Of a stretch of DNA of 64,000 nucleotides, positions 1-9,528 are shown in pieces. Location of the stretch: NCBI RefSeq assembly GCF_000732635.1, contig NZ_JPMD01000026.1:1-64000 (forward strand). The letters are read 5' to 3'. A program made the translations under genes and the position numbers. The notes below the pieces were generated by a model. That model was not told the DNA's origin and made no database searches. It saw nothing but the letters and a program-made list of their open reading frames with translations. How positions within the stretch are numbered: the first letter of the stretch is position 1; each line of letters opens with the position of its first letter. This DNA is from Clostridium sulfidigenes (lineage in GTDB: Bacteria; Bacillota; Clostridia; Clostridiales; Clostridiaceae).

Positions 1-215
1 ATATTTATTAAATTGAAAAACTATAATTTCTAAAGATAGAGAAATAGTTGTTTACAGTATGTTAAATAATAGTTAAATATATGTTATTTAGTAAATAATA
101 TGGTATAATATGGTGTTTAGATAATATGTAGAAGATTTATAAAACTAAATCTTTAATTGTTATTTTTAAGAGGGTAAAAGCTATATAGTATGGCATTTAT
201 TTAGGAGGATTTACT

Positions 216-3122
216 ATGAAAATAGGAATTGATGTGGGCTCAACCACAATTAAATCTGTTGTTTTAAATAACTTTGGAGAAGTTATTTATCAATCATATG
301 AACGTCATTATTGTAAAATAAAAGAAAAGACTTCAGAACTGCTAAAGAAAATTAGAGACAAGTATCCAAGAGAGAAGTCCATGGAACTAAGCATTTCTGG
401 ATCTGCTGCTATGGGCATGGCCGAAAAATGGAAGGTACCCTTTGTACAAGAGGTTTATGCAACAAGGATTGCTGCAACTACTTTAGAAGATGATGTGGAT
501 GTTATCATTGAATTAGGGGGAGAAGATGCTAAAATACTATTTTTAAAGGATGGTATGGAAGTAAGGATGAATGGCTCATGTGCAGGTGGAACAGGAGCAT
601 TTATAGACCAAATGGCTACTTTGTTAAATATGTCCTTAGAAGAAATGAATGAGGCTGCTAAGGATTATAAAAAGATTTATACTATTGCCTCTAGATGTGG
701 AGTTTTTGCTAAGTCAGATATTCAACCTCTTTTAAATCAAGGAGTTGTAAAAAGTGATTTATCAGCAAGTATTTTCTTTGCTGTTGTAAATCAAACTATT
801 GCAGGATTAGCTCAAGGTAGAGTTATAAAAGGTAATGTATTATATCTTGGAGGACCACTAAGCTTTAACTCAGAATTGAGAAAAGCCTTTGACAAAACTT
901 TAAATTTAACAGGAAAGTGTCCAGATAACTCACTATATTATGTAGCTTTAGGGGCAGCCTATTATGCTAGTGAAAAGATAGATATAGATAACTTGATTAT
1001 TACTTTAAATAATTATCGTGAAGATGAAACTTATTCTATGGCACCACCACTATTTAAAACAAAAGAAGAGTATGATGAATTTAAGCTTAGACATGAGAAA
1101 AGTAAGGTTCTTATCAAGGATGAAATTGATGCTGCATCACCAATAACAATAGGAATAGATTCTGGTTCTACAACTATAAAAATTGTTGCTATTAATGAAA
1201 ATAAAGAAATTGTATCTTCAATTTATAGACCTAATAGTGGAAATGCTGTAGAGGTAGTTAAGGAATACTTAGAAAATATATATAACACATATCCAAAAGT
1301 TAAAATTTCAGCAGTTGCAGCAACAGGATATGGTGAACAATTAATAAAAAATGCCTTTAAGGTAGATTATGGTATGGTAGAAACGGTAGCTCATTTTACT
1401 GCAGCCAAACATTTTATGAATAATGTTGACTTTATTATTGATATAGGAGGACAAGATATAAAATGTTTTAAAATACATAATGGAGCTATAGATAATATAT
1501 TTTTAAATGAAGCTTGTTCATCAGGTTGTGGCTCTTTCTTGCAGACCTTTGCTAATGCATTAGGATATTCAGTTGAAGAATTTGCTAACTTAGGATTATT
1601 CTCTAAAAATCCAGTAGATTTAGGTTCTAGATGCACTGTATTTATGAATTCTTCTGTAAAGCAGGTGCAGAAGGATGGAGCTACCATAGAAGATATATCA
1701 GCAGGATTATCTGTTAGTGTAGTTAAAAATGCACTATATAAAGTAATTCGTGCCAGTAATGCAGAGTCTCTAGGAAAAAATATTGTAGTTCAAGGAGGAA
1801 CTTTCCTAAATGATGCTGTACTTCGTGCCTTTGAACAAGAATTAAATGTACAAGTCCTTAGACCTACAATTTCTGGGCTTATGGGTGCTTATGGAGCAGC
1901 TTTGTATGCTCATGGAAAAAATAATGATAAAAGTACTATTCTTAATAAGAGTGAATTAGAGAATTTTAATCATGAAGTAAAAATGACTAACTGTGGGCTT
2001 TGCAATAATCATTGTAGATTAACTATAAATACCTTTGGAGAAAGTAGAAAGTATATTGGTGGAAATCGATGTGATAGACCTATAAGTAATAAAAATCATG
2101 GAGAAGTGTCCAACATATATGAGTATAAGAGAAGCTTACTAGATAGTTATCCTAATATTTCAGGTAAAAGAGGAAAAATTGGAATTCCTATGGGATTAAA
2201 CATGTATGAATTATACCCATTTTGGTATAAATTTTTTACAACCTTACAGTTTGAAGTAGAAAAATCTGAACCATCTTCAAGAGAAATTTATCTTAAAGGG
2301 CAAACAACTATACCATCAGATACAGTATGCTTTCCAGCAAAGCTAATTCACGGACATGTACAGTCACTAATAGATGGTGGAGTAGATACAATTTTTTATC
2401 CATGCATGACCTATAATATACAAGATAGTTCAGCTGATAACTGTTATAACTGCCCAGTAGTTGCATATTACTCTGAAGTAATTCAAGGAAATATGCCAGA
2501 TGTTTCAAAGGTAACCTATATTTATGATTATATAGGAATTCATAGACCTAAGGATTTTCCAAAGAAGATGCATAACATATTGGTGAAATATTTTATGGAC
2601 ATATCTTTAAAAGAAGTTAAGGAAGCAACTACTCTTGCTTACAAAGAATATGATAGATATTTAAAAAAAGTAAGGATAAAGGGTGAAGAAATTATTGAGA
2701 AAGCAGAAAAGGAGGGGAAAGATATAATTGTCCTTGCTGGTAGACCTTATCATATAGATAGTGAAATTAATCATGGAATTGATAAGTATATTAATAGCTA
2801 TGGAGCTGCAGTTATATCTGAAGATGTGATTTCTCATAATGTAGATAAGGTAGACCTTCAGGTGTTAAATCAATGGACATATCATGCTAGATTATATAAG
2901 GCGGCTAAGTATATAGCAGACAAGCCTAACATGAATTTAGTTCAGTTAGTTTCCTTTGGTTGTGGTGTGGATGCAATAACTACCGATGAGGTAAGAGAAA
3001 TTTTAGAAGAGTCAAATAAGATATACACCCAAATTAAGATAGATGAAATTACTAATTTAGGAGCGATACAAATAAGACTTCGTAGTTTATTTGCAGCAAT
3101 CCATCAAGGGGAGGGTGAATAA
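216..3122 (+). CDS. Acyl-CoA dehydratase activase-type protein (two BadF/HgdC ATPase domains plus DUF2229)
   Basis: 968 aa. Two tandem ASKHA-fold ATPase domains are visible: the first begins with GIDVGSTTIK (about residues 4-13), with GGEDAK near 101 and CAGGTGAF near 122; the second restarts near 310 with GIDSGSTTIK, then GGQD near 411 and CSSGCGSF near 434. A Cys cluster CGLCNNHC lies near 593-600, and a DUF2229-like part covers about 650-870. The family resembles activators of 2-hydroxyacyl-CoA dehydratases, which use ATP and a bridging [4Fe-4S] cluster to inject an electron. In many Firmicutes this is the N-terminal two thirds of a protein of about 1,400 aa; here the rest is the next gene, three bases on. 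No HgdA/HgdB dehydratase subunits are present, so the substrate is unknown. The ATG follows TAGGAGGAT at a good distance. Confidence 0.85.
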   Translation: MKIGIDVGSTTIKSVVLNNFGEVIYQSYERHYCKIKEKTSELLKKIRDKYPREKSMELSISGSAAMGMAEKWKVPFVQEVYATRIAATTLEDDVDVIIELGGEDAKILFLKDGMEVRMNGSCAGGTGAFIDQMATLLNMSLEEMNEAAKDYKKIYTIASRCGVFAKSDIQPLLNQGVVKSDLSASIFFAVVNQTIAGLAQGRVIKGNVLYLGGPLSFNSELRKAFDKTLNLTGKCPDNSLYYVALGAAYYASEKIDIDNLIITLNNYREDETYSMAPPLFKTKEEYDEFKLRHEKSKVLIKDEIDAASPITIGIDSGSTTIKIVAINENKEIVSSIYRPNSGNAVEVVKEYLENIYNTYPKVKISAVAATGYGEQLIKNAFKVDYGMVETVAHFTAAKHFMNNVDFIIDIGGQDIKCFKIHNGAIDNIFLNEACSSGCGSFLQTFANALGYSVEEFANLGLFSKNPVDLGSRCTVFMNSSVKQVQKDGATIEDISAGLSVSVVKNALYKVIRASNAESLGKNIVVQGGTFLNDAVLRAFEQELNVQVLRPTISGLMGAYGAALYAHGKNNDKSTILNKSELENFNHEVKMTNCGLCNNHCRLTINTFGESRKYIGGNRCDRPISNKNHGEVSNIYEYKRSLLDSYPNISGKRGKIGIPMGLNMYELYPFWYKFFTTLQFEVEKSEPSSREIYLKGQTTIPSDTVCFPAKLIHGHVQSLIDGGVDTIFYPCMTYNIQDSSADNCYNCPVVAYYSEVIQGNMPDVSKVTYIYDYIGIHRPKDFPKKMHNILVKYFMDISLKEVKEATTLAYKEYDRYLKKVRIKGEEIIEKAEKEGKDIIVLAGRPYHIDSEINHGIDKYINSYGAAVISEDVISHNVDKVDLQVLNQWTYHARLYKAAKYIADKPNMNLVQLVSFGCGVDAITTDEVREILEESNKIYTQIKIDEITNLGAIQIRLRSLFAAIHQGEGE

Positions 3123-3125
3123 GTA

Positions 3126-4442
3126 ATGGATAATGAAAATAAAGTAACCTTTACTAAAGAAATGAGTAAAGATTATACTATATTAATGCCTATGATGGCA
3201 CCCATACATTTTGAAATTTTAAAAAATGTATTCCTAAATAGTAAATATCACATAGAACTATTAACTAATAAAGGTGAATCAGTAGTACAAACAGGACTAA
3301 AATATGTTCATAACGATACTTGCTATCCAGCTTTACTGGTTATAGGTCAAATGATAGATGCTTTAAATAGTGGAAAGTATGATATTAATAAAACAGCTTT
3401 AATTATCACTCAAACTGGAGGAGGATGCAGAGCATCAAACTATATATACTTACTTAGAAAGGCATTAAAAAAGGCTGGATATGGACAGGTTCCTGTTATT
3501 TCTTTTAATTTAGCCGGAATGGAAAAAGATAGTGGCTTTAAAATAACATTGCCTATGGTTCATAAAATGTTATCAGGAGTCATTTATGGAGATCTTTTGA
3601 TGCATTTGAGAAATCAAGTGAGACCTTATGAAATAAGTAAAGGTGAAAGTGATAAAGTAATAAAAAAATGGATTGAAGAGTTAACTTTGCAATTTAAAAA
3701 TAATAAGGCTTATTCTCTAAAAAAAATTAAGACCAATATGGATAACATAACAAAAGACTTTGCAAATATAAAAATTGAAAAAACTCCTAAAGTAAAAGTG
3801 GGTATAGTGGGAGAGATATATATTAAATATGCAAGCTTAGGGAATAATGATTTAGAAGCATTTTTAGCTACACAGAATTGTGAAGTTATGATACCAGGAA
3901 TTCTTGGATTTGTATTTTATTGTACAGATGAAAGAATAGACAATATAAATCTTTATGGTGGAAGTAAGGTAGTTAAGTTTATTGTTCAAAAATTTATGAA
4001 TTACCTATTGAAAATTGAGAGTTTACTTATATCTTCAGTAAAGGAAAATTCAGATTTTATACCACCATCATCCTTTAAAGAAACTAAAAAGTTAGCAAAG
4101 GGTGTAGTTGGATATGGTAATAATATGGGAGAGGGATGGCTTCTTACAGCAGAAATGTTAGAGTTGAATAATTTAGGATATAAAAATATTATATGCACTC
4201 AACCCTTTGGATGTTTGCCAAATCATATAGTAGGTAAGGGAATGGTACGAAAAATAAAAAACATTCATCATGATGTTAATATCGTACCTATAGATTATGA
4301 CCCTGGTGCTACTAGAGTAAATCAGGAAAATAGAATTAAACTTATGCTTGCCATTGCAAAGGAACAACTAGATCATAAGGAACTTAATATCAATCCTAAA
4401 GATATTAATAGTGATATAGATAAGGAAATTGCATTAGTGTAA
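3126..4442 (+). CDS. 2-hydroxyacyl-CoA dehydratase-related protein, C-terminal partner of the activase
   Basis: 438 aa. It resembles the C-terminal section of the large activase-type proteins (HgdB-like fold). Visible motifs are MPMMAPIHFEIL near residue 20, a DTCYPALL Cys motif near 63, and TGGGCRASNY near 97; these conserved Cys residues suggest Fe-S binding. The start lies three bases after the upstream stop, and its ribosome site (GGGGAGGG) lies inside the end of the upstream gene, so the two are probably translated together and form one functional unit. The biochemical role of this family is not settled. I infer a redox or dehydratase accessory role only from family resemblance. Confidence 0.75.
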   Translation: MDNENKVTFTKEMSKDYTILMPMMAPIHFEILKNVFLNSKYHIELLTNKGESVVQTGLKYVHNDTCYPALLVIGQMIDALNSGKYDINKTALIITQTGGGCRASNYIYLLRKALKKAGYGQVPVISFNLAGMEKDSGFKITLPMVHKMLSGVIYGDLLMHLRNQVRPYEISKGESDKVIKKWIEELTLQFKNNKAYSLKKIKTNMDNITKDFANIKIEKTPKVKVGIVGEIYIKYASLGNNDLEAFLATQNCEVMIPGILGFVFYCTDERIDNINLYGGSKVVKFIVQKFMNYLLKIESLLISSVKENSDFIPPSSFKETKKLAKGVVGYGNNMGEGWLLTAEMLELNNLGYKNIICTQPFGCLPNHIVGKGMVRKIKNIHHDVNIVPIDYDPGATRVNQENRIKLMLAIAKEQLDHKELNINPKDINSDIDKEIALV

Positions 4443-4593
4443 AACTACAAATTTTAAAAAAGTTATTCAATTATAAAACTGAATAGATATTAAGAAATCT
4501 ATTGTATAATAAAATAATTCATAATATGGAATTAAATTAAATTGTATGATATTATTAACAGGTAGAGAAAATAAGTAATCAAACTGTTAATAA

Positions 4594-4668
4594 GGCTTGT
4601 TGGTCAAGTGGTCAAGACGCCACCCTCTCACGGTGGAAACAGGGGTTCGATCCCCCTACAGGCTACCA
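4594..4668 (+). tRNA. tRNA-Glu, anticodon CTC
   Basis: The cloverleaf can be folded by eye: acceptor GGCTTGT pairs with ACAGGCT (two G-U pairs), the anticodon stem CCACC/GGTGG encloses loop CTCTCAC with anticodon CTC at 4627-4629, the T arm contains GGTTCGATCC, and CCA is encoded at the 3' end (4666-4668). The gene stands alone rather than in a tRNA cluster. A TATAAT at 4505-4510 could be its -10 box, and a terminator follows. Confidence 0.95.
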
Positions 4669-4678
4669 TATTGTATTG

Positions 4679-4716
4679 AAGGATTTAGCTATTATAGCTA
4701 AGTCCTTTAATTTTTT
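4679..4716 (+). terminator. Terminator after tRNA-Glu
   Basis: A 13-bp stem AAGGATTTAGCTA/TAGCTAAGTCCTT with one G-U pair and a short loop is followed by a T-rich run. It starts ten bases after the tRNA. Confidence 0.8.
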
Positions 4717-4834
4717 ATATTGAAAATAATTTATGAAGAATAGATAATAATTGAGTTTTTCCATTATATAAATAAGTATATGAATCTTACTTAATGAAGA
4801 TAATAATATAAATTACATTTTAGGAGGTAAGATT

Positions 4835-5032
4835 ATGAATTTAAAAAGTGAACATCATTCTTTATTAAATAATAATCCAGGAACTATAGAAAGAGATCTT
4901 GGAAGGGAAGTAAGAAATAAGGTTAGTGATAATGAATTAAAGAGTGAAGCTAATACAAAGAGGAACAAGGAGTCTATAGAAAATTCCATAGAAAAGGGAG
5001 AAGGATATCTTTATAACACATTAGAAGATTAA
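4835..5032 (+). CDS. Small hydrophilic protein, unknown function
   Basis: 65 aa, very rich in Asn, Glu, Lys and Ser, with no hydrophobic segment and no Cys. A strong ribosome site (TAGGAGGTAAG) precedes the ATG, and a terminator follows, so a real monocistronic gene is likely. The composition recalls small acid-soluble or spore-associated proteins, but I see no recognisable SASP motif. I do not assign a function. Confidence 0.6.
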   Translation: MNLKSEHHSLLNNNPGTIERDLGREVRNKVSDNELKSEANTKRNKESIENSIEKGEGYLYNTLED

Positions 5033-5058
5033 TATATTGAAATTATTATATCTAGGGG

Positions 5059-5100
5059 AAAGCAAATTTACTTTATAAATAAGTAGATTTGCTTTATTTG
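5059..5100 (+). terminator. Terminator after the small hydrophilic gene
   Basis: The arms AAAGCAAATTTACTT and AAGTAGATTTGCTTT form a long stem, followed by ATTTGTTTT. Confidence 0.7.
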
Positions 5101-5214
5101 TTTTAACATTTATAACCCTATAAAATAATTAATTTTAAATAAGTGTTAAAATTAACTTTATATTCAAGTTATTAACCCTCTTATTGCTATAATTATAGCG
5201 AAAGGAGGGGCGAT

Positions 5215-5385
5215 ATGGTAAAAATTGATGAAATGGATAAAAGGGTTTGTGAAATGAGACAAAATTTACAAAAGTTAATTAGTGAAAAAACTAATTTACT
5301 AGATCCAGAAGTAATCATCGCAAGCCAAAAACTCGATGTGGTTTTAAATGAGTATCATGCAATACTAAGAAAAATCCTCGAGTAA
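5215..5385 (+). CDS. Spo0E-like aspartyl-phosphate phosphatase
   Basis: 56 aa, preceded by a strong AAAGGAGGGG site. The protein is a short helical hairpin with the family signature SQKLD at residues 37-41, followed by VVLNEYH. Spo0E-type proteins dephosphorylate Spo0A-P and hold back entry into sporulation; the SQxxD motif carries the residues that act on the response-regulator aspartate. Family membership is clear from length and motif. Which response regulator it acts on is inference. Confidence 0.82.
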   Translation: MVKIDEMDKRVCEMRQNLQKLISEKTNLLDPEVIIASQKLDVVLNEYHAILRKILE

Positions 5386-5509
5386 AACAAAAGTTGGAGA
5401 GATCTAAAGTCTCTCCTCCAAGGAGATAAAATAAATAAAAGTATCTATATAATCTAAAATATAGATTTTAATGCATATAAGTAGTAGAATGGTAATATGT
5501 TGAAAATAT

Positions 5510-5545
5510 AAGCTAAGTAAAATATATATATTTTATTTAGCTTTT
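5510..5545 (+). terminator. Hairpin before the flippase-like gene, probable terminator
   Basis: AAGCTAAGTAAAATA pairs perfectly, apart from one mismatch, with TATTTTATTTAGCTT around a short AT loop, followed by TTAAATT. It ends about 25 bases before the next start, so it may instead act as an attenuator. Confidence 0.5.
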
Positions 5546-5568
5546 AAATTGGATTAGGGGGACATAAT

Positions 5569-6537
5569 GTGAGTGGTAATCAAGGAAAAAGCAAAGTGAA
5601 AAGTGGAGGAAAGATTTTAATTCCAATAATAATTATGCTTTTTGTAATTTATGAAGCTAGGAGTATATTCAAGGAGATAGATATAAATCAGGTTCTAGAT
5701 ATATTAAGAAATATACCTAATACATATCTTGTAATATTCTTAATATCTACAATTATATCTATATCGTTTTTATGCTTTTATGATGTAGTACTAGCTGATC
5801 ATTATAGATACAATATAAATAAGTTTAAGGTATTTGTAGTTGCATGGATTGCTCATAGCTTTAATGACATAATAGGGTTTGGAGGGCTTACAGGAGCTAC
5901 ACTTAGAACTGTTTTATTTAAAGATGAAAATATTGATACTAAGGACATGATAAATTTTAATATGATACTAATACCTACAACTATAGTGGGCTTATCAGTT
6001 ATGTGCTATTTAGGTGTATTAGACGTATTTAAAATATATCCATTATTACATAGCCAAAAGTGGCTTTGGATAGTAATATTAATATTTTGTGCTTTTCTAC
6101 CTATATATTATTTTTTAGATAGGTTCACTTGGTTAAGCAATAAACTTGAAAAATTTAATTTATACTTTGAAGGAAGCATAAATTTAAAGGTCAGATTAAC
6201 CCTTCTATCTACCTGTGAGTGGATAGTGAGAAGTATGATGTTTTTTACCATAGCTAAATATTTTAAAGGTGATGCAAGCTTTGTATCGGTTACAGGAGTA
6301 AATATATTAGCATGTATTGCTGCACTTATAAGCTTTATACCAGGAGGTGTAGGGTCCTTTGATTTAGTAGCTATAATAGGACTAAAGACTCTGGGGTTTT
6401 CGCCTAACTCAGCTTTATCTATAACGCTTTTATTTAGACTATATTACTTTATAATACCTTGGATTATTGGAGTAATTCTATGGGTAGGAAGAGTAGTATT
6501 AAGGTCAAATAAATTAGGTAATCATATACGAGAATAA
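5569..6537 (+). CDS. Lysylphosphatidylglycerol synthase-type transmembrane protein (UPF0104/YbhN family)
   Basis: 322 aa, beginning with GTG behind AGGGGGACATAAT. About seven or eight membrane segments are visible, with the family signature FGGLTGATLRT near residues 103-113 and FIPGGVGSFD near 256-265. It corresponds to the N-terminal flippase domain of MprF without the C-terminal aminoacyl-transfer domain, so it cannot by itself make lysyl-phosphatidylglycerol. A lipid-flipping or envelope role is inferred. The Crp/Fnr gene starts 34 bases later with no terminator between, so the two are probably cotranscribed. Confidence 0.75.
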   Translation: MSGNQGKSKVKSGGKILIPIIIMLFVIYEARSIFKEIDINQVLDILRNIPNTYLVIFLISTIISISFLCFYDVVLADHYRYNINKFKVFVVAWIAHSFNDIIGFGGLTGATLRTVLFKDENIDTKDMINFNMILIPTTIVGLSVMCYLGVLDVFKIYPLLHSQKWLWIVILIFCAFLPIYYFLDRFTWLSNKLEKFNLYFEGSINLKVRLTLLSTCEWIVRSMMFFTIAKYFKGDASFVSVTGVNILACIAALISFIPGGVGSFDLVAIIGLKTLGFSPNSALSITLLFRLYYFIIPWIIGVILWVGRVVLRSNKLGNHIRE

Positions 6538-6571
6538 AATAAGTTAATACAATAAAAGAAGAGGATGAATA

Positions 6572-7252
6572 ATGAAAGATATATTAAAATTACTACAAAA
6601 CAATTTCCTTTTTAAAGGAATTGATTCTGAGAATCTAAAAAAAATTTATGAGGAAACAAGATATCATATTAATAAATATGACAAAGGGGAAATTATTGCC
6701 CATGAAGAAGAAGAATGCAGTACTATAGGACTTATATTAGAAGGAACCATTGAACTTCAAAGGATATATCCAAGTGGTAAATATATAGTTTTAAATAAAC
6801 TTACCCTTGGTGATGTATTTGGAGAAGCCATAATATTTTCAAAGCAGGAGAACTATCCAGCTACAGTTATTGCACTAAATCAATGCAGTATATTATACAT
6901 TGATAAGGTAGATATGTTAGAACTATTTTCAAGAGAAAAAAGAATTCTTGAGAATTTTTTAGAACTTCTTAGTAATAAAGTGCTAATGCTAAATTCTAAA
7001 ATTAAAAATATATCTTTTAAGAATATAAGGCATAGAGTTATAAATTACATATTAGAAACTATGAAACTACAGAAGAATAGTACAATTAAATTAAAAGAAA
7101 GTAAAGAAAGTATTGCTGCAGCTTTAGGAATACCAAGACCTTCATTGTCAAGGGAGCTAATAAATCTTAGGGATATGGGATATATAGATTTTGATAGAAG
7201 TAATATAAAAATATTAGATATAGAAGCTTTAGAAGAAGAAATGTTTAATTAA
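6572..7252 (+). CDS. Crp/Fnr-family transcriptional regulator, candidate HcpR
   Basis: 226 aa. The N-terminal cyclic-nucleotide-binding-type beta barrel (about 20-120, with GDVFGE near 87) is followed by a C-terminal winged helix containing SIAAALGIPRPSLSREL near 177-193. No Fnr-type N-terminal Cys cluster is present, so it is not a classical oxygen sensor. The next gene is hcp, and a 5-4-5 palindrome with Crp-type geometry lies at the hcp promoter (7341-7354). In anaerobes Crp/Fnr proteins beside hcp are often HcpR, which respond to nitric oxide or nitrite. That assignment is by context. Confidence 0.75.
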   Translation: MKDILKLLQNNFLFKGIDSENLKKIYEETRYHINKYDKGEIIAHEEEECSTIGLILEGTIELQRIYPSGKYIVLNKLTLGDVFGEAIIFSKQENYPATVIALNQCSILYIDKVDMLELFSREKRILENFLELLSNKVLMLNSKIKNISFKNIRHRVINYILETMKLQKNSTIKLKESKESIAAALGIPRPSLSRELINLRDMGYIDFDRSNIKILDIEALEEEMFN

Positions 7253-7330
7253 ACATTATATAAAAGATAAGTATTAATAAATATGGAATACAAACAATGT
7301 AAATAAAAACATTTAAAAAAATATATTATT

Positions 7331-7370
7331 ACAGGAGTTGGTAACATAGGTTACGGACTCCTGTATTTAT
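7331..7370 (+). terminator. Hairpin between the Crp/Fnr gene and hcp
   Basis: ACAGGAGT (7331-7338) pairs with ACTCCTGT (7357-7364), and the inner GTAAC/GTTAC arms extend the stem; ATTTATTTTA follows. It can act as a terminator, but its inner part coincides with the candidate operator. Confidence 0.55.
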
Positions 7371-7382
7371 TTTATGTACAAT
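7341..7382 (+). promoter_or_regulatory. Candidate Crp/Fnr-type operator and -10 box of hcp
   Basis: GTAAC-ATAG-GTTAC (7341-7354) is a perfect 5-4-5 inverted repeat with the geometry of Crp/Fnr sites. A TACAAT at 7377-7382 would place the transcript start near 7389, which puts the repeat centre about 41.5 bases upstream, the classical class II activator position. No good -35 box is seen, as expected of an activated promoter. The regulator is probably the adjacent Crp/Fnr protein. Confidence 0.5.
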
Positions 7383-7460
7383 AAGACCATAGTTCAAATG
7401 AATTCAATTATTAAATCAACAAAGTAAAAAATATTATTAAGAAATAAAGGGGAGTTAAAT

Positions 7461-9101
7461 ATGGAGAATAAGATGTTTTGTTTTCAATGTCAAGAAGCAG
7501 CTGGTTGCAGCGGATGTACTGTAAGAGGAGTTTGTGGTAAGACCCCTGATCTTGCAAAACTTCAAGACTTATTAATATACAGTTCAAGAGGATTATCAGA
7601 AGTAGCTACAAGAGCTAGGGAAGAAGGAGTAACTGTTTCTAATATAATAAATAGAGCTGTGACTATGAATCTTTTCACTACAATTACAAATGCAAATTTT
7701 GATGACGCAGTATTCTATAAAATGGTTAAAGAAACTTTAAATCTTAAGGAAGAATTACTTTCAAAATTAAGCAATAAAGAAGATTTAAGTGACGCTGCAT
7801 TATGGACAGCTAAAACAGAAGCTGAAATGGATAGTAAAGCTGGTTTAGTAGGAGTACTGTCTACTGATAATGAAGATATTAGAAGTTTAAGAGAAATGAT
7901 AACTTATGGATTGAAAGGATTAGCTGCATATGTTAAACATGCTAATGCATTAGGATATGATGATGAAGCCATATGTGCATTTATGCAAAAAGCTTTAGCT
8001 GCAACAGCAGATAATAAGATAACAATAGATGAATATATAGCATTAACATTAGAAACTGGTAAAGTTGGAGTAGACGGTATGGCATTACTTGATAAAGCTA
8101 ATACTGAAAGCTATGGACATCCAGAAATTACAAAAGTAAATATTGGAGTAAGTAATAAGCCTGGAATTCTTGTGTCTGGACACGACTTAAAAGACTTAGA
8201 GCAATTATTAATTCAAACAGAGGGTACAGGAGTAGATGTATACACTCACTCAGAGATGTTACCAGCTCACTACTATCCAGCATTTAAAAAGTACTCACAC
8301 TTCATAGGAAACTATGGAAATGCATGGTGGAAGCAAACAGAAGAATTTGAGAGCTTTAATGGACCAATTCTTATGACTACAAACTGTATTGTACCACCTA
8401 AAGATAGCTACAAAGCAAGAGTGTTTACTACAGGTGCTGCAGGATATACAGGATGTACACATATTGCAGCTGATGAAAAAGGAAATAAAGATTTTTCAGC
8501 ATTGATAGAATTAGCTAAAACTTGTGAAGCTCCAATAGAAATTGAACATGGTGAAATCATTGGAGGTTTTGCACACAATCAAGTATTAGCCTTGGCTGAT
8601 AAAATTGTAGAAGCAGTAAAAACTGGAGCTATAAAGAAATTCTTTGTGATGGCAGGTTGTGATGGTAGACAAAAGAAAAGAGAATACTACACTGACTTTG
8701 CAAAGGCATTACCACAAGATACAGTAATCTTAACTGCAGGATGTGCGAAATATAAATATAACAAGTTAGACTTAGGTGATATTGGAGGAATTCCAAGAGT
8801 ACTTGATGCAGGTCAATGTAATGATTCATACTCACTAGCATTAATTGCTTTAAAATTAAAAGAAGTATTTGAGTTAGAAGATATAAATGAATTACCAATC
8901 GCATTTAACATTGCATGGTATGAGCAAAAGGCTGTAATAGTTTTATTATCTCTACTACACTTAGGAGTAAAAAACATTCACTTAGGACCAACGCTTCCAG
9001 CATTCCTATCTCCAAATGTAGCTAATGTTTTAGTTGAAAACTTTGGAATAGGTGGAATAACTAACGTAGAAGATGATATGAAAATGTTCATGGAAATGTA
9101 A
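7461..9101 (+). CDS. hcp: Hydroxylamine reductase (hybrid cluster protein)
   Basis: 546 aa, full length for the family. The N terminus carries the Cys cluster that binds the proximal Fe-S centre (C7, C10, C16, C19, C25). Later family motifs include [10 protein letters not shown] near 334, [11 protein letters not shown] near 399 and QCNDSY near 452, which supply ligands of the hybrid 4Fe-2S-2O cluster. Hcp reduces hydroxylamine in vitro and is now regarded as a nitric oxide reductase in nitrosative stress defence. It is preceded by GGGGAGTT and a Crp/Fnr-type site, and is followed by a strong terminator, so it is monocistronic. Confidence 0.95.
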   Translation: MENKMFCFQCQEAAGCSGCTVRGVCGKTPDLAKLQDLLIYSSRGLSEVATRAREEGVTVSNIINRAVTMNLFTTITNANFDDAVFYKMVKETLNLKEELLSKLSNKEDLSDAALWTAKTEAEMDSKAGLVGVLSTDNEDIRSLREMITYGLKGLAAYVKHANALGYDDEAICAFMQKALAATADNKITIDEYIALTLETGKVGVDGMALLDKANTESYGHPEITKVNIGVSNKPGILVSGHDLKDLEQLLIQTEGTGVDVYTHSEMLPAHYYPAFKKYSHFIGNYGNAWWKQTEEFESFNGPILMTTNCIVPPKDSYKARVFTTGAAGYTGCTHIAADEKGNKDFSALIELAKTCEAPIEIEHGEIIGGFAHNQVLALADKIVEAVKTGAIKKFFVMAGCDGRQKKREYYTDFAKALPQDTVILTAGCAKYKYNKLDLGDIGGIPRVLDAGQCNDSYSLALIALKLKEVFELEDINELPIAFNIAWYEQKAVIVLLSLLHLGVKNIHLGPTLPAFLSPNVANVLVENFGIGGITNVEDDMKMFMEM

Positions 9102-9142
9102 TTGAAAAAATAAATATATAATTAAGCCAATATGTAACTATT

Positions 9143-9184
9143 AAAAGAGGTCCACTAAAATTAATATTCTAGTGGACCTCTTAA
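9143..9184. terminator. Bidirectional terminator between hcp and the His-rich gene
   Basis: A 13-bp perfect stem AAGAGGTCCACTA/TAGTGGACCTCTT has A-rich sequence on the left and T-rich on the right, so it can serve both converging genes. Confidence 0.85.
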
Positions 9185-9201
9185 TTTAGTATATATTTCT
9201 T

Positions 9202-9528
9202 TTATTTAAGACGAGATTCAATCCAAGCTAGGGCACCTGGATGCATAGAACCATCATTATCTAAAGTAACTTGAGAAATGAAAAATATTTCATTATCTTC
9301 TTTTACTTCATCTAAAGCTAGCTTTATATCCTTAGAATTCATTTCAGTATGTAAAAGAAATGTGGTTGGCATAATGTTTGCCCAAGCCCCTAAAGATTTA
9401 ATTTTTCTAGGCAGATTACTATGGTGGTGATGATGGTCGTGGTTGCAATTCTCATCATGCTGGTGATCATGGTCACATTCATGATTATGAGTTTCAGCTA
9501 TATAATAAGTTATTTGATATACAGACAT
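9202..9528 (-). CDS. His-rich small protein, probable metal-binding, unknown function
   Basis: 108 aa, with ribosome site GAGGTAATAAA before the ATG. Residues 13-36 form a dense His/Asp/Cys stretch (about 14 His) that looks like a metal-binding or storage tract; the remaining 70 residues are an ordinary soluble domain I do not recognise. There is no signal peptide. A short TGAT-T-ATCA palindrome at 9617-9625 upstream could be part of a metalloregulator site, though it is too short to call. A role in zinc or nickel handling is inference from composition only. Confidence 0.65.
   Translation of the reverse strand: MSVYQITYYIAETHNHECDHDHQHDENCNHDHHHHHSNLPRKIKSLGAWANIMPTTFLLHTEMNSKDIKLALDEVKEDNEIFFISQVTLDNDGSMHPGALAWIESRLK

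Noticed and set aside
216-4442. 2-hydroxyglutarate (glutamate) fermentation operon
   Set aside because: Only activase-type and related proteins are present; the HgdA/HgdB subunits, CoA transferase and dehydrogenase are missing.
5396-5422. Hairpin GGAGAGA/TCTCTCC after the Spo0E-like gene as a terminator
   Set aside because: No T run follows; the sequence after it is AAGGAGATAAAA.
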